A stretch of 64,000 bases of DNA from Williamsia faeni (GCA_003202005.1 QJJF01000001.1:651099-715098), one strand, 5' to 3'; shown: positions 7,987 to 17,317, numbered from the stretch's first letter. A program made the numbers and translations. Notes: generated by a model not told the origin, from the letters alone.

Positions 7987-8997
7987 GTGTTTCTGATCGG
8001 TGTCCTGTTCGCAAGTGCTGCCGCCATCGCGTACGGCGTATCGACCATTCTGAGGGCACTCGGTGCCCGCCGGGCGGCGGTCGAAGCCCGCGACGCGGAC
8101 AAGCAGGATCAACTCACCAGCGAGGGCGGTCCGTCGGTCACCTCCACCGTCGACACCTTCAAGACACCCGAGTTCATCTTCGGAACGTCGCTGGTGGTGA
8201 TCGGTTTCGGCGCCGGCGCCGTGGCCGCCCGCTTCCTCCCGCTGTTCCTGTCCCAGACCATCGTGTCGGCCAACCTGATCGTCACCGCCCTGCTCGGCAC
8301 CGCGGCGCTCGGCATCAAACTCCACGGCCGCGACTGGGTTGCCATGTGCGCGGTCGTCTTCTCACTCTGCGCCCTGGGGCTGGCGTCGGCACATCAGAGC
8401 GGCGGCGGTGAAGAATCCAGCTTCCATTGGGGGCTGTTCGGTGCCACCTGCATTCTCGCGACGCTGGCACTGCTGGCGGTCTACCGCCTCGGCAAGCGCG
8501 GGGCGATCGTCGGAGGGGCCGCAGCCGGACTCCTGTTCGGGGTGGTGGCGATCTCGGTCCGCATCCTGCGCGGCGTCGATCCGTTCGACTTCGGCACCCT
8601 ACTCACCGACCCCGCGGCCTGGACCATCGCGATCGGCGGCGCGGCCGGTTTCTACGTCCACACCGTTGCCTTGCAACTCGGTCAGGTCAACGGGATCACC
8701 GCGGTCCTGGTGGTCGGCGAGACCGCCGGCCCCGGGATCATCGGCGTGACGTTCCTGAACGACAGTGCCAAACCCGGATTGGAGTGGCTCGCGCTCATCG
8801 GATTCATCGGCGCGGTGATCGGCGCCGTGCTGGTCGCGCTGTACAGCACCGTGGACGCAGATCACTTCGGCGAAGCGGAACCGGCGAAGGGCGGCTGGAG
8901 CCTACGACGGCCGAAGACGATCGCCCTCGACGGCACCGACGCTCCGGACTCCGCACCTACCAGCGCGGAAACCACCAGAGGTCGGGATCATTCGTAG
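7987..8997 (+). CDS. DMT/EamA-like multi-pass membrane protein
   Basis: This 336-residue protein has about nine or ten hydrophobic helices and resembles the drug/metabolite transporter fold. The first helix (FLIGVLFASAAAIAYGVSTIL) is followed by a polar loop to about residue 55, then helix pairs through the body and a polar tail of about 45 residues. The GTG at 7987 is chosen because GGGGAGGT lies nine bases before it; upstream in-frame starts lack this. Such proteins export or exchange small metabolites, but no substrate motif is known. It ends ten bases inside the convergent PAP2 gene. Confidence 0.75.
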   Translation: MFLIGVLFASAAAIAYGVSTILRALGARRAAVEARDADKQDQLTSEGGPSVTSTVDTFKTPEFIFGTSLVVIGFGAGAVAARFLPLFLSQTIVSANLIVTALLGTAALGIKLHGRDWVAMCAVVFSLCALGLASAHQSGGGEESSFHWGLFGATCILATLALLAVYRLGKRGAIVGGAAAGLLFGVVAISVRILRGVDPFDFGTLLTDPAAWTIAIGGAAGFYVHTVALQLGQVNGITAVLVVGETAGPGIIGVTFLNDSAKPGLEWLALIGFIGAVIGAVLVALYSTVDADHFGEAEPAKGGWSLRRPKTIALDGTDAPDSAPTSAETTRGRDHS

Positions 8998-10061
8998 CCG
9001 GCCGTTCTGCGGGTCCGAAGATACTTGTCGCACCGGTTGACCACCACGATCGCAAACGCCGCCAACATCCAGCCGAGCAGGATGTCGAGAACAAAATGTT
9101 CCGCCGTGTAGACGAGGGTGAACGCCATCGCACCCGCGTACCCCAGGAACAGGGTTCGCCCCAGCGCACCCACCCGCGGCCACATGAACAGTGCGAGGAA
9201 CATCGTCAACCCCGCGTGTAGCGACGGTATGGCCGCCACCAGGTTGGCCTTGGCCTGACCGAGCCGAACCAGTCCCGACGCCGCATGGATGTCGAGGACA
9301 TCCCAGCCCCGGGCCGAGATCCGCTCCACGTGCGGTTGTGCGCCTTCGTGTTCGGGGACGACGTCGCCCAACATGCCGCCGCCCTCGTAAGGGGCCCGGT
9401 TCATACAGTCCGGATGCCTCGGGTGATCGGCCACCTCGACGGCCGAGCATTGGGACGCGGCCCACGGCGGCGCGGCGGGCACCAGGGTGTAGCCGACCAG
9501 CGCCAGGAATGTCGTCAGCAGAAAGCCCGCCGCATACCGCCTCCAGGCGTTGCGGTCACGAAGCCACAGCACCGCGGCGGCTGCGTACGGGACGATGAAA
9601 TACGACATGTAGACAACACTCGTGATCACCTCCCACCACGGCGGCTGTGCCTGTTTGAGGTGGCTCTGCAGAAAGACCGTCGGGTTGACCCCGAACATCC
9701 AGTGGTCGAAATCGACTGCCAGGGTCCATTGGGTGGGCATGTCGAGCCACTGGGCGATATTGCGGGTGAAGTCGTAGAGCAACAGGATCAGCGCGAACGG
9801 CAGCCAATCGATCACCACGGTGATCACCCGGCGCCGCCCGATGCTGGCCGCCGCCAGCCCCGTACACAGCAGCAGCAACAGGCGGGTGCGGTCGAACGCC
9901 AGCCCGAGGTAGGCGAGGTGCCAGACAACCACCGCCAGCCAGACCGCGATCGCCACCGCACGCCACAGCTTCATGTTGCTCAGGCGCGTGCGCCACGGTC
10001 GATCGACGACTGGTCCCCCGGCGATCGCCGCATCGGACCGGTCGGTCTCCTGCGTGCTCAT
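8988..10061 (-). CDS. PAP2-family membrane phosphatase/phosphotransferase
   Basis: This 357-residue membrane protein carries the C-terminal half of the PAP2 catalytic motif set: PSLHAGLTM (the S-x-H-x-G phosphatase motif, about residues 275-283) and TAEHFVLDILLG (the H-x3-D motif). The KxxxxxxRP motif of soluble acid phosphatases is not seen, which fits the Aur1/Ipt1-like branch that moves phosphoinositol or phosphoglycerol head groups. There are about six to seven helices, with a polar loop at residues 195-260. In mycolic-acid bacteria such enzymes are thought to act on phosphoinositol lipids or polyprenyl phosphates, so an envelope lipid role is inferred. It converges with the EamA-like gene. 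Confidence 0.82.
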   Translation of the reverse strand: MSTQETDRSDAAIAGGPVVDRPWRTRLSNMKLWRAVAIAVWLAVVVWHLAYLGLAFDRTRLLLLLCTGLAAASIGRRRVITVVIDWLPFALILLLYDFTRNIAQWLDMPTQWTLAVDFDHWMFGVNPTVFLQSHLKQAQPPWWEVITSVVYMSYFIVPYAAAAVLWLRDRNAWRRYAAGFLLTTFLALVGYTLVPAAPPWAASQCSAVEVADHPRHPDCMNRAPYEGGGMLGDVVPEHEGAQPHVERISARGWDVLDIHAASGLVRLGQAKANLVAAIPSLHAGLTMFLALFMWPRVGALGRTLFLGYAGAMAFTLVYTAEHFVLDILLGWMLAAFAIVVVNRCDKYLRTRRTAGYE

Positions 10062-10218
10062 GAAGCCACGTAATCACTGGACACCTACCGTTGGCCCAGA
10101 ATTCGCCAAAACGTTCCCGCCTGGAAACAGACGGAGCGGCTCAGATCAATCCGGCCATCACGTGAAGTGGCATCAGTCACACTTGACCACACGCAACCGA
10201 CTCGACTCCGGAGGCAAC

Positions 10219-10434
10219 GTGCCCAACAAGTATCTGCGATATGGCGACCGGCGGTACATCATCAACAACGAAGCCGAAGCGCGCCTCAATCGAACCCTGG
10301 AAGCCGTCTACGCTGACGGTAGCCGTGGCCACCAGTGGTTGAGCCTCTACCGCGATTCCGAGGCACCCTGCCGGCTGCTCATCGCGACCGGCGTTCCCAT
10401 CACCATCGAAACCGAACTCTGCCTGGACGACTGA
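10219..10434 (+). CDS. Small conserved-looking protein of unknown function
   Basis: This is a 71-residue protein without a signal peptide or membrane segment. The GTG start follows a good ribosome-binding site (CCGGAGGCAAC). The sequence begins MPNKYLRYGDRRYIINN, is rich in Arg, Tyr and Leu, and ends acidic (ELCLDD). A longer upstream frame exists but is poor in domain content. It lies 35 bases before the D12 methylase on the same strand and may share its transcript. I do not recognise the family. The size and charge would suit a small regulator or accessory factor, but nothing proves it. Confidence 0.6.
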   Translation: MPNKYLRYGDRRYIINNEAEARLNRTLEAVYADGSRGHQWLSLYRDSEAPCRLLIATGVPITIETELCLDD

Positions 10435-10469
10435 TCGAGAGGGAACCGGGCTCGATACGCTCTGCAGTT

Positions 10470-11585
10470 GTGGAGACGGCCGGGGTGCGCGATGACGACG
10501 CCGACTACCGCACATCGCAGCTGATCACCTACATCGGCAACAAACGCCAACTACTGGGTCTCATCGACGACGCGCTGGCCCGGGTACAACAACGGGTCGG
10601 GCGGCGGCTCGTCACACTCGACGCGTTCTCCGGAAGCGGTGTCGTCTCACGGCTCGCGAAGTCGCGGTCGGAGCTGGTGATCGCCAACGACCTCGAGAGC
10701 TACGCGCGGGTGATCAGCGACTGCTACCTGACCAACGCCGACGAGATCGACCGGGCGCTGCTCGATAAGACGGTCGACGAGGTCAATCAGATCGTCGAAT
10801 CCGGTTACCGGACAGACGGTTTCATCGCCGAACATTACGCACCGGCCGACGACAACCAGATCGCCCCGGGCGAACGGGTCTTCTACACCAGCGAGAACGC
10901 GCGACGCCTCGACTCCTACATCCACCTCATCCATGGACTCGACGATCCGATGCGCACGCTGCTGCTCGGGCCGCTGCTGTCGGCGGCGTCCGTCCACGCC
11001 AACACCTCGGGAGTGTTCAAGGGCTTCTACAAGGATCGCGAAACCGGTATCGGCCGATTCGGCGGCAGTGGCGCCGATGCCCTGAGCCGAATCACCGGGA
11101 CCATCACCGCGCGTCCACCGGTCCTGAGTAGTCACCACTGCGATCGCCGGGTGCTGCAGACCGACGCCGGAGCGCTGCCGGCACTCGTCGGTTCCGTTGA
11201 TGTCGCCTACCTCGACCCGCCCTACAACCAGCATCCCTACGGCTCGAACTACTTCATGCTCAACCTGATCGCGGACAATCGCGTACCCACGGCAATGAGT
11301 CCGGTGTCGGGGATCCCCAACGACTGGAACCGGTCCGGCTACAACGTTCGGTCCAGTGCCGCACCGCTGTTGCGGTCGCTCATCGAAGAACTCGACGCGA
11401 AGTTTCTGTTGATCTCATTCAACGACGAGGGTTTCATCACCCCGGAACAGATGCGCGACATGCTCGAACCCACCGGCACTGTCACCGAATTCACGCAGCG
11501 CTACAACACGTTTCGCGGCAGCCGTAATCTGAAGGGCAGGAGTGTGCACGTCACCGAGCACCTCTACCTCGTGGAGCGGTCCTGA
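10470..11585 (+). CDS. D12-class adenine-N6 DNA methyltransferase
   Basis: This 371-residue enzyme would methylate adenine N6 in DNA using S-adenosylmethionine. The order is that of the D12 class: TYIGNKRQLL near the start, the SAM-binding DAFSGSGVVSRL (FxGxG-like) near residues 51-62, the middle target-recognition stretch, and the catalytic DPPYNQHPYGSN (DPPY motif). No restriction endonuclease is adjacent, so it is an orphan methylase here. It could act in gene regulation or phage protection, or its partner may lie elsewhere. The GTG at 10470 has a weak ribosome-binding site; a GTG at 10485 is an alternative. It follows the 71-residue protein closely. Confidence 0.85.
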   Translation: METAGVRDDDADYRTSQLITYIGNKRQLLGLIDDALARVQQRVGRRLVTLDAFSGSGVVSRLAKSRSELVIANDLESYARVISDCYLTNADEIDRALLDKTVDEVNQIVESGYRTDGFIAEHYAPADDNQIAPGERVFYTSENARRLDSYIHLIHGLDDPMRTLLLGPLLSAASVHANTSGVFKGFYKDRETGIGRFGGSGADALSRITGTITARPPVLSSHHCDRRVLQTDAGALPALVGSVDVAYLDPPYNQHPYGSNYFMLNLIADNRVPTAMSPVSGIPNDWNRSGYNVRSSAAPLLRSLIEELDAKFLLISFNDEGFITPEQMRDMLEPTGTVTEFTQRYNTFRGSRNLKGRSVHVTEHLYLVERS

Positions 11586-11604
11586 CCTGCTCGACCGATC
11601 TGGT

Positions 11605-11889
11605 CTACAGCGGATACCGCGCCCGATAGACCGCATGATCTCGACGGTGCTGCACTGTCTTCATGTGCTCGTCGGAGATGCGGGGTATCGCCCGGAGCGA
11701 CACGACCGACAGCGCAATGAGGACCACCGCACAGGTCAGAGCGACAACACCTTCCACATAGTGCTCGCTCGCCATCGCGATGAGTGTCAGCGCCGCCGAC
11801 ATGGCCCCGGCCAGACCTGCGAAGTAGGCAAGCCATCCGGCCGGCCACACCGCGAGCCTGCGGAGATGTATCGACGTTCCTGAATGCAT
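11605..11889 (-). CDS. Small membrane protein with two hydrophobic helices
   Basis: This 94-residue protein has two clear membrane segments (about residues 14-38 and 46-67) with a short loop between them and a basic C-terminal tail (HMKTVQHRRDHAVYRARYPL). The ATG at 11889 is preferred because GGGAG lies seven bases upstream; the TTG at 11901 would place that signal inside the gene. It converges with the D12 methylase, with 19 bases between the stops. A CRP-type site lies 18 bases before the start codon. The function is unknown; it could be an accessory subunit or a stress-response membrane peptide. Confidence 0.6.
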   Translation of the reverse strand: MHSGTSIHLRRLAVWPAGWLAYFAGLAGAMSAALTLIAMASEHYVEGVVALTCAVVLIALSVVSLRAIPRISDEHMKTVQHRRDHAVYRARYPL

Positions 11890-11906
11890 GATGACTCCCA
11901 ATCAAG

Positions 11907-11922
11907 TGTGATTTACATCACT
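11907..11922 (-). promoter_or_regulatory. CRP/FNR-type binding site
   Basis: TGTGA-TTTACA-TCACT matches the actinobacterial CRP consensus TGTGA-N6-TCACA at nine of ten positions. It lies 18 bases upstream of the small membrane protein and 65 bases upstream of the divergent hydrolase. At this distance it overlaps the likely core promoter of the membrane protein. Binding is inferred from the motif only. Confidence 0.6.
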
Positions 11923-11986
11923 GTTCTTTGATCTTACGCCGCGGTCACGAGGGTCGGCAGCGCGAATTCCCCGTAACGTCGAGCAG

Positions 11987-12889
11987 ATGGAAGGCGTTCT
12001 CATCAGGGCTCGAGATGCGGTTCTGCGTCGAGTCGATCGGGTCATCGAGCCCTATCCCGTCCGCGACCTCCCCGACGGCCACATGGTGTATCTGCCGGGA
12101 CGGGGTTCGACGTATGTCACCGATTCCGGTCCGAAAGACAAACCGGCGATCTTCCTGCTGCATTCGGTCCTGACCAACGGACTGCTGTGCTGGTATCCGC
12201 TGATCCCGGCCCTCAACAAGGAGTTCCGGGTCATCACATTGGACCAGCGATGGCACGGACGCGGCCTCCGCAACCGCCCGTTCGACCTCGACGACTGCGC
12301 CGATGACGTCGTCGCACTCGCCGACGCCCTGGGCATCGACACCTTCACCGCAGCCGGGTTCTCGATGGGTGGCGGTGTGGCCCAGCTGACCTGGCGCCGG
12401 CATCGCAGTCGCGTCAGCGGACTGATCCTGTGCTCCACCGGCCCGTACTTCGGAAGCAACGACCCCAAACGTCAGACCAGCATGTCCAACATCGGCAAGG
12501 TCATGAAGCTGATCCATCCGCCCGACGTCCAGCCGAATGCCGCCAAACTCGACGATCGAACTGTCCCGGACTCGCTGTGGGCGGTCCGGCAATTCCTGGC
12601 GACCCCGGTCTCCCGCCTGGGGAGACTCGGCGACGGCATGGCCCGATTCGATTCCAGGCCATGGCTGTCCGAGATCGATGTACCCAGCGCCGTCCTGATC
12701 TCGACCAGAGACCGGGTGATCCCACCAGCGCGCCAGCATCTGCTCGCAGACAACATCCCAGGTATCAAGACCTTCGAGGTCGACGGTGGCCACGCCTGCT
12801 GCGTGCTCGAGGCCGAACTGTTCATCCCGGTTTTCCTCGAGGCCGCCAAAGACGTCGCCGCGCGGACCCCGGTCTCGACCGAGCTTTAG
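11987..12889 (+). CDS. Alpha/beta hydrolase
   Basis: This 300-residue serine hydrolase has nucleophile Ser126 in GFSMGGG, a probable acid Asp in STRDRVIPP and a catalytic His in VDGGHACCV near the end. The oxyanion region reads LLHSVL in place of the usual HG motif. There is no signal peptide. The fold serves esterases, lipases, epoxide hydrolases and ring-cleavage product hydrolases, and none can be singled out. The gene overlaps the convergent WS/DGAT gene by four bases. That neighbour and this hydrolase may both act on neutral lipids, but they are not in one operon. Confidence 0.85.
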   Translation: MEGVLIRARDAVLRRVDRVIEPYPVRDLPDGHMVYLPGRGSTYVTDSGPKDKPAIFLLHSVLTNGLLCWYPLIPALNKEFRVITLDQRWHGRGLRNRPFDLDDCADDVVALADALGIDTFTAAGFSMGGGVAQLTWRRHRSRVSGLILCSTGPYFGSNDPKRQTSMSNIGKVMKLIHPPDVQPNAAKLDDRTVPDSLWAVRQFLATPVSRLGRLGDGMARFDSRPWLSEIDVPSAVLISTRDRVIPPARQHLLADNIPGIKTFEVDGGHACCVLEAELFIPVFLEAAKDVAARTPVSTEL

Positions 12890-14283
12890 TCGCAGGCTTC
12901 GAGCAGTGTCTTCACCTCGTCTTCAAAGGCCTGCATCAACGGCCACGGATCGGGGACATGTTCCTTGCAGGCGATGACACCGATGTTCAGCTGACCGTCC
13001 TGGGAGAACACGGTGATGTTCATGCCGGCACCATGGAACACCGGACCCAGCGGATACATCGCCTCGATCTTGGCGCCGAGGTAGTACAGCGGGAAGTCGG
13101 GGCCGGCGACGTTCGAGATCACCAAGTTGTAGAGCACCGGATGCTTTTCGGCCAGATCCTGTGACGCGTACAGCCGCATCGCCACCCCCATGGTCGCCGG
13201 TGGCACGAATTGCGCCCAGCCCCGGAACAGGTTCGAGTCCATCGACCCGTGGTGCTCCTTGGATTTGCGCACCTGCTCACCCACGGTGGTGATTCGCTGC
13301 ACCGGGTCTTCGATGTCGGTGGCCAGTTTGGTGAACATTCCGGTCACCTTGTTGGTGCCCTGCGTCACGAGGTCGTCGTCGTTGTCTCCGTGTACCGACA
13401 CCGGAACCATCGCGACCAGTGGCTTATCGGGAAGTTCGCCCAGTTCATCGAGGTAACCCCGCAATGCCCCGGCGCAGACGCTGAGTACGACGTCGTTGAT
13501 CTTGACGCCGAACTGATTCTTGATGCGTTTGATGTCCGCAAGCGACACCTGCGTGTACGCCATGCTCCGATGGCCGGTGATCGATCCATTGAATGGTGTC
13601 CGCGGCGCACGGAACGGTAGCGGCATCGCCTCGTTACGAAGCGCCCGGGCGATCCAGTCGAACGGGACCTGCGCCGTCTTGGGAAGCAGCCGCGCGAAGC
13701 TCAGCGGCCGCCGCGCAACCTGGAGCGCGCCATCGACCGCAAGCCCCGCCAACGAGGCATCCCCGGCTGAATGCGACAGCGATTCCTCATCGAGTTCGGG
13801 CGTCTCCGGACTGAAGGTGCACAGCTTGGCCAACAGATCCGAGGCCGTCACACCATCGACGCCGGCGTGATGCATGCGCAGCAACACCGCGATCTTCCCG
13901 TCGGCCAGCCCCTCGATCACCCACATCTCCCACAGCGGCTTGCTGCGATCCAGCGGCACCCCCGCGATATGAGCACAGAAATCGGCGAGTTCGGTCCGGC
14001 CGCCCGGGGAGGGCACCGCCACCCGGTGAACGTGACTTTCGATATCGAAATTCCGGTCCTCCACCCAAACCGGATGATCGATGTTCAGGATCGAATCGCG
14101 GAGCTTTCGACGGAACGTCGGAAGCCCGGCGATTCTCCGCTGGAGTTCGTCGCGCATCTTCTCGAACGAATATCCACCCTCCACGGTATTCGGGTCGAGT
14201 TCGATCAGACCGATGATGTGCATCAACTGTGATCGGGATTCGAGATACAGAAATGAGGCGTCGAGGCCGCTCAAACGTTCCAC
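12886..14283 (-). CDS. Wax ester synthase / diacylglycerol acyltransferase (WS/DGAT)
   Basis: This 465-residue enzyme transfers an acyl group from acyl-CoA to diacylglycerol or a fatty alcohol, making triacylglycerol or wax ester storage lipid. It begins with the typical MERLSGLDASFLYLE. The catalytic HHxxxDG motif is HHAGVDG at residues 138-144, inside LLRMHHAGVDG. The C-terminal half has the family patterns NDVVLSVCAGALRGYL and NLVISNVAGP. The length is normal for the family. Actinobacteria carry many paralogues, so no number can be assigned. It converges with the hydrolase at 11987, sharing four bases. Confidence 0.93.
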   Translation of the reverse strand: MERLSGLDASFLYLESRSQLMHIIGLIELDPNTVEGGYSFEKMRDELQRRIAGLPTFRRKLRDSILNIDHPVWVEDRNFDIESHVHRVAVPSPGGRTELADFCAHIAGVPLDRSKPLWEMWVIEGLADGKIAVLLRMHHAGVDGVTASDLLAKLCTFSPETPELDEESLSHSAGDASLAGLAVDGALQVARRPLSFARLLPKTAQVPFDWIARALRNEAMPLPFRAPRTPFNGSITGHRSMAYTQVSLADIKRIKNQFGVKINDVVLSVCAGALRGYLDELGELPDKPLVAMVPVSVHGDNDDDLVTQGTNKVTGMFTKLATDIEDPVQRITTVGEQVRKSKEHHGSMDSNLFRGWAQFVPPATMGVAMRLYASQDLAEKHPVLYNLVISNVAGPDFPLYYLGAKIEAMYPLGPVFHGAGMNITVFSQDGQLNIGVIACKEHVPDPWPLMQAFEDEVKTLLEACD

Positions 14284-14434
14284 TTTTACCCCCCAAGCAA
14301 TTCGTCCGACTTTGTGAAATCGGCCGTCTCCGACAGGACCGTCAGCTATCCACTTTGCTCCACATCCCTGCCGAATACCTGGAGATCACCGATCAGAAAC
14401 CTTCCCTGCCGCCAGAGCCTTCTAAGCTGTGGTT

Positions 14435-15208
14435 ATGCGCACAGGTGCCCACGTACGACAAGACAGCGATCCCATCGGCCGCGCCGAGGAGCTCGGCGCC
14501 GAATTGCTCCAGATGTTTGTGACAGATCCACAGGGTTGGGAAAAGCCGAAACCCCATCCCCTTGCCGAGCAGATCCGCAACTCCCCGATCGATGTGGTGG
14601 TGCACAGCTCGTACCGGATCAATGTGGCCAGCCTCAACAACCGGCTGCGGATGCCGTCACGCCAGGCCGTGGTCAATCAGGCCGCTGCGGCAGCCGACCT
14701 CGGCGCCTTCGGGCTCGTGGTGCACGGCGGCCACCTCCGCGACGACGAGGATGCGCAGGACGGTTATGAGAACTGGCGCAAGCTCTTCGAGCGGGCGAAC
14801 GACAAGGGCGGCTTCCCCGTCCCGATCCTGATCGAGAACACCGCAGGTGGCGACCACGCGATGGCCCGCAGCCTGGAGAACATCGAACGGCTGTGGGACG
14901 CGGTCGGCGAGTTCGACAACGCCGGTTTCTGCCTCGACACCTGCCACGCGTGGGCGGGCGGCGAAGATCTCGTCGACATCGTCGAACGGGTGAAGGCGAT
15001 CACCGGGCGCATCGACCTGATCCACCTGAACAACTCACGCGACGAGTTCGACTCCGGTCGCGACCGCCACGCCAACCTCACCGACGGCCACATCGACCCC
15101 GCCGTCCTCGTCGCGGTCGTGAAGGCGGCGGGTGCGCCGGTGATCCTCGAGACACCTGAAGAGGGCCTCGCCGACGATCTGACCTACCTGCGTGAGGCGC
15201 TCGCCTGA
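14435..15208 (+). CDS. nfo: Deoxyribonuclease IV (AP endonuclease)
   Basis: This 257-residue member of the endonuclease IV family cleaves DNA 5' to abasic sites in base-excision repair. The TIM-barrel metal ligands appear in order: VHSSYRIN, VVHGGHL, ILIENTAGG, FCLDTCHAWAGG, IHLNNSRDEF, DRHANLTDGHID and VILETPEE. These supply the His, Glu and Asp residues that bind three zinc ions. It is slightly shorter than the E. coli enzyme, as usual in actinobacteria. The ATG at 14435 (MRTGAHV) is taken as the start, with a GTG two codons earlier also possible. It is a single-gene unit, followed by a hairpin. Confidence 0.93.
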   Translation: MRTGAHVRQDSDPIGRAEELGAELLQMFVTDPQGWEKPKPHPLAEQIRNSPIDVVVHSSYRINVASLNNRLRMPSRQAVVNQAAAAADLGAFGLVVHGGHLRDDEDAQDGYENWRKLFERANDKGGFPVPILIENTAGGDHAMARSLENIERLWDAVGEFDNAGFCLDTCHAWAGGEDLVDIVERVKAITGRIDLIHLNNSRDEFDSGRDRHANLTDGHIDPAVLVAVVKAAGAPVILETPEEGLADDLTYLREALA

Positions 15209-15246
15209 GCCGCACTCACGAAGCGGGATAGCCGCTCTCTCGCCGA

Positions 15247-15281
15247 ACCGCCCGCATCCTCACATCGAGGGTGCGGGCGGT
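15247..15281 (+). terminator. Hairpin after nfo
   Basis: The arms ACCGCCCGCATCCTC and GAGGGTGCGGGCGGT pair over 15 bases with one G-U, around a 5-base loop. It begins 39 bases after the nfo stop. There is no strong T-run, as is common in high-GC actinobacteria. Confidence 0.6.
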
Positions 15282-15314
15282 CTCGTGTGAGCCACCTAGT
15301 GGGTCACTCGGTGC

Positions 15315-15330
15315 TGTGTCACACGTCACA
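15315..15330 (+). promoter_or_regulatory. CRP/FNR-type site upstream of fadE5
   Basis: TGTGT-CACACG-TCACA matches the CRP consensus TGTGA-N6-TCACA at nine of ten positions. It lies 142 bases before the fadE5 start codon and 55 bases before the TTACT-N4-AGTAA operator. Joint control of fatty-acid oxidation by cAMP and a TetR repressor would make sense, but this is an inference. Confidence 0.5.
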
Positions 15331-15385
15331 TTCGTTGAGTTCCGGAGCATTTGTGCGACGTGGTAAGCGGATGTATATTCGTGTT

Positions 15386-15401
15386 GTTACTGGCGAGTAA
15401 C
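15386..15401 (+). promoter_or_regulatory. Palindromic operator upstream of fadE5 (site A)
   Basis: GTTACT-GGCG-AGTAAC is a perfect inverted repeat with 6-bp arms, 71 bases before the fadE5 start codon. The same TTAC[TC]-N4-[AG]GTAA pattern occurs between fadA2 and fabG4 (36487-36502) and upstream of the TetR gene (39550-39563). It is probably a binding site of that TetR regulator. Confidence 0.7.
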
Positions 15402-15472
15402 TTGCTGTGTAGCCCACCAATGGGGTGCTCGCCACAAGTCAGCGCGTTCGAACGATTGCAAAGGATTCTGCA

Positions 15473-17305
15473 ATGGGGCATTACAAGAGCAATCTCCGCG
15501 ACCTCCAGTTCAACCTCTTCGAGATGTTCAAGCTCGAAGAAGTTCTGGGCAGCGGAGACTTCGGCGACCTTGACAAAGAGACCGCCATCGACATGCTGCG
15601 TGAGGTCAACGTCCTCGCCCAGGGCCCGCTTGCGGAGTCCTTCGCGGACGCCGATCGCAACCCACCGGTCTTCGATCCGGAGACCCACAGCGTCACGATC
15701 CCCGAGTCGTTCAAGAAGTCGTACAAGGCCCTGACCGACGCCGGCTGGGACAAGCTCGGCGTCGAGGAAGAACTCGGCGGCCTGCCGGTTCCCCGCTCGC
15801 TGTACTGGGCGATCGGCGAACTGCTCCTCGGCGCCAACCCGGCCGCGTTCATGTACGCCGCCGGCGCCGGATTCTCCAACATCTTCTACACCAACGGCAC
15901 GGACGAGCAGAAGAAGTGGGCCGTCATCAGCGCTGACCGCGGCTGGGGCGCCACCATGGTCCTGACCGAGCCCGACGCCGGTTCCGACGTCGGCGCCGCC
16001 CGCACCAAGGCCGTCAAGCAGGAAGACGGCACCTGGCACATCGACGGCGTCAAGCGCTTCATCACCTCGGCCGATCAGGACATGACCGAGAACATCATCC
16101 ACCTGGTCCTGGCCCGCCCCGAGGGCGCGGGTCCCGGCACCAAGGGCCTGTCGCTGTTCTTCGTCCCGAAGTTCCACTTCGACCACGAGACCGGCGAACT
16201 CGGCGAGCGCAACGGTGTCTTCGTCACCAACGTCGAACACAAGATGGGCCTCAAGGTCTCCTCCACCTGTGAGCTGACCTTCGGCCAGCACGGTGTCCCG
16301 GCCCAGGGCTGGCTCGTCGGCGAGGTCCACGACGGCATCGCGCAGATGTTCGACGTCATCGAGCACGCTCGAATGATGGTGGGCACCAAGGCCATTGCCA
16401 CCCTGTCGACCGGATACCTCAACGCACTCGAATACGCCAAGCAGCGCGTGCAGGGCGCCGACATGACAGAGATGACCGACAAGGCCGCCCCGCGAGTCCC
16501 GATCACCCGCCACCCGGATGTACGCCGTTCGCTGATGACCCAGAAGGCGTACGCCGAAGGTCTGCGCGCGGTCTACCTGTTCACCGCCTCGCACCAGGAC
16601 GGGGCGGCCGCCCAGGCCGTCTCCGGCGCCGACAAGGACATGGCGTTCCGCGTCAACGACCTGCTGCTGCCGATCGTGAAGGGTGTCGGCTCCGAGCGCG
16701 CCTACGCCAACCTCACCGAGTCGCTGCAGACCCTCGGTGGCTCCGGCTTCCTCCAGGACTACCCGCTCGAGCAGTACATCCGCGATGCCAAGATCGACTC
16801 GCTGTACGAGGGAACCACCGCCATCCAGGCGCAGGACTTCTTCTTCCGCAAGATCATCCGCGACAAGGGCCAGGCCCTGGCCCACGTTGCCGGCCAGATC
16901 AGCAGCTTCATCTCCTCGGAGTCGGGCGACGGTCGCCTCAAGGCCGAGAAGGCGCTCCTCGCGACGGCCCTCGAGGACGTCCAGGTCATGGCCGCCACCC
17001 TCACCGGCTTCCTGATGAGCGCCCAGGAGCAGCCGACCGACCTGTACAAGATCGGCCTCGGTAGCGTCCGCTTCCTGTTGAGCGTCGGTGACCTGCTGAT
17101 CGGCTGGCTGCTGTTGCGCCAGGCAGATGTTGCGCTCAGCGCACTCGACGCCGGCACCAGCGACGCCGACACCGCGTTCTACAACGGCAAGGTGGCCGTG
17201 GCGACGTTCTTCGCGAAGAACATGCTGCCCGAGCTCACCGCCGTCCGCGGCATCGTCGAGAAGGTCGACAACGACATCATGGAGCTGGACGAAGCATCGT
17301 TCTAG
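15473..17305 (+). CDS. fadE5: Acyl-CoA dehydrogenase, FadE5-like
   Basis: This 610-residue flavoprotein would introduce the trans-2 double bond in acyl-CoA, the first step of beta-oxidation. Length and N-terminus ([19 protein letters not shown]) match mycobacterial FadE5 (Rv0244c), a broad-range enzyme. The FAD- and substrate-binding strand region reads [19 protein letters not shown], and the C-terminal helical part has [19 protein letters not shown] and [12 protein letters not shown], which hold the FAD site and catalytic region. The ATG at 15473 follows AAAGGA. In M. tuberculosis it adjoins fadA2; here about 17.8 kb separates them. A CRP-like site and a TetR-type operator precede it, and a T-rich terminator follows. 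Confidence 0.93.
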   Translation: MGHYKSNLRDLQFNLFEMFKLEEVLGSGDFGDLDKETAIDMLREVNVLAQGPLAESFADADRNPPVFDPETHSVTIPESFKKSYKALTDAGWDKLGVEEELGGLPVPRSLYWAIGELLLGANPAAFMYAAGAGFSNIFYTNGTDEQKKWAVISADRGWGATMVLTEPDAGSDVGAARTKAVKQEDGTWHIDGVKRFITSADQDMTENIIHLVLARPEGAGPGTKGLSLFFVPKFHFDHETGELGERNGVFVTNVEHKMGLKVSSTCELTFGQHGVPAQGWLVGEVHDGIAQMFDVIEHARMMVGTKAIATLSTGYLNALEYAKQRVQGADMTEMTDKAAPRVPITRHPDVRRSLMTQKAYAEGLRAVYLFTASHQDGAAAQAVSGADKDMAFRVNDLLLPIVKGVGSERAYANLTESLQTLGGSGFLQDYPLEQYIRDAKIDSLYEGTTAIQAQDFFFRKIIRDKGQALAHVAGQISSFISSESGDGRLKAEKALLATALEDVQVMAATLTGFLMSAQEQPTDLYKIGLGSVRFLLSVGDLLIGWLLLRQADVALSALDAGTSDADTAFYNGKVAVATFFAKNMLPELTAVRGIVEKVDNDIMELDEASF

Positions 17306-17317
17306 CGAACTGACGCG

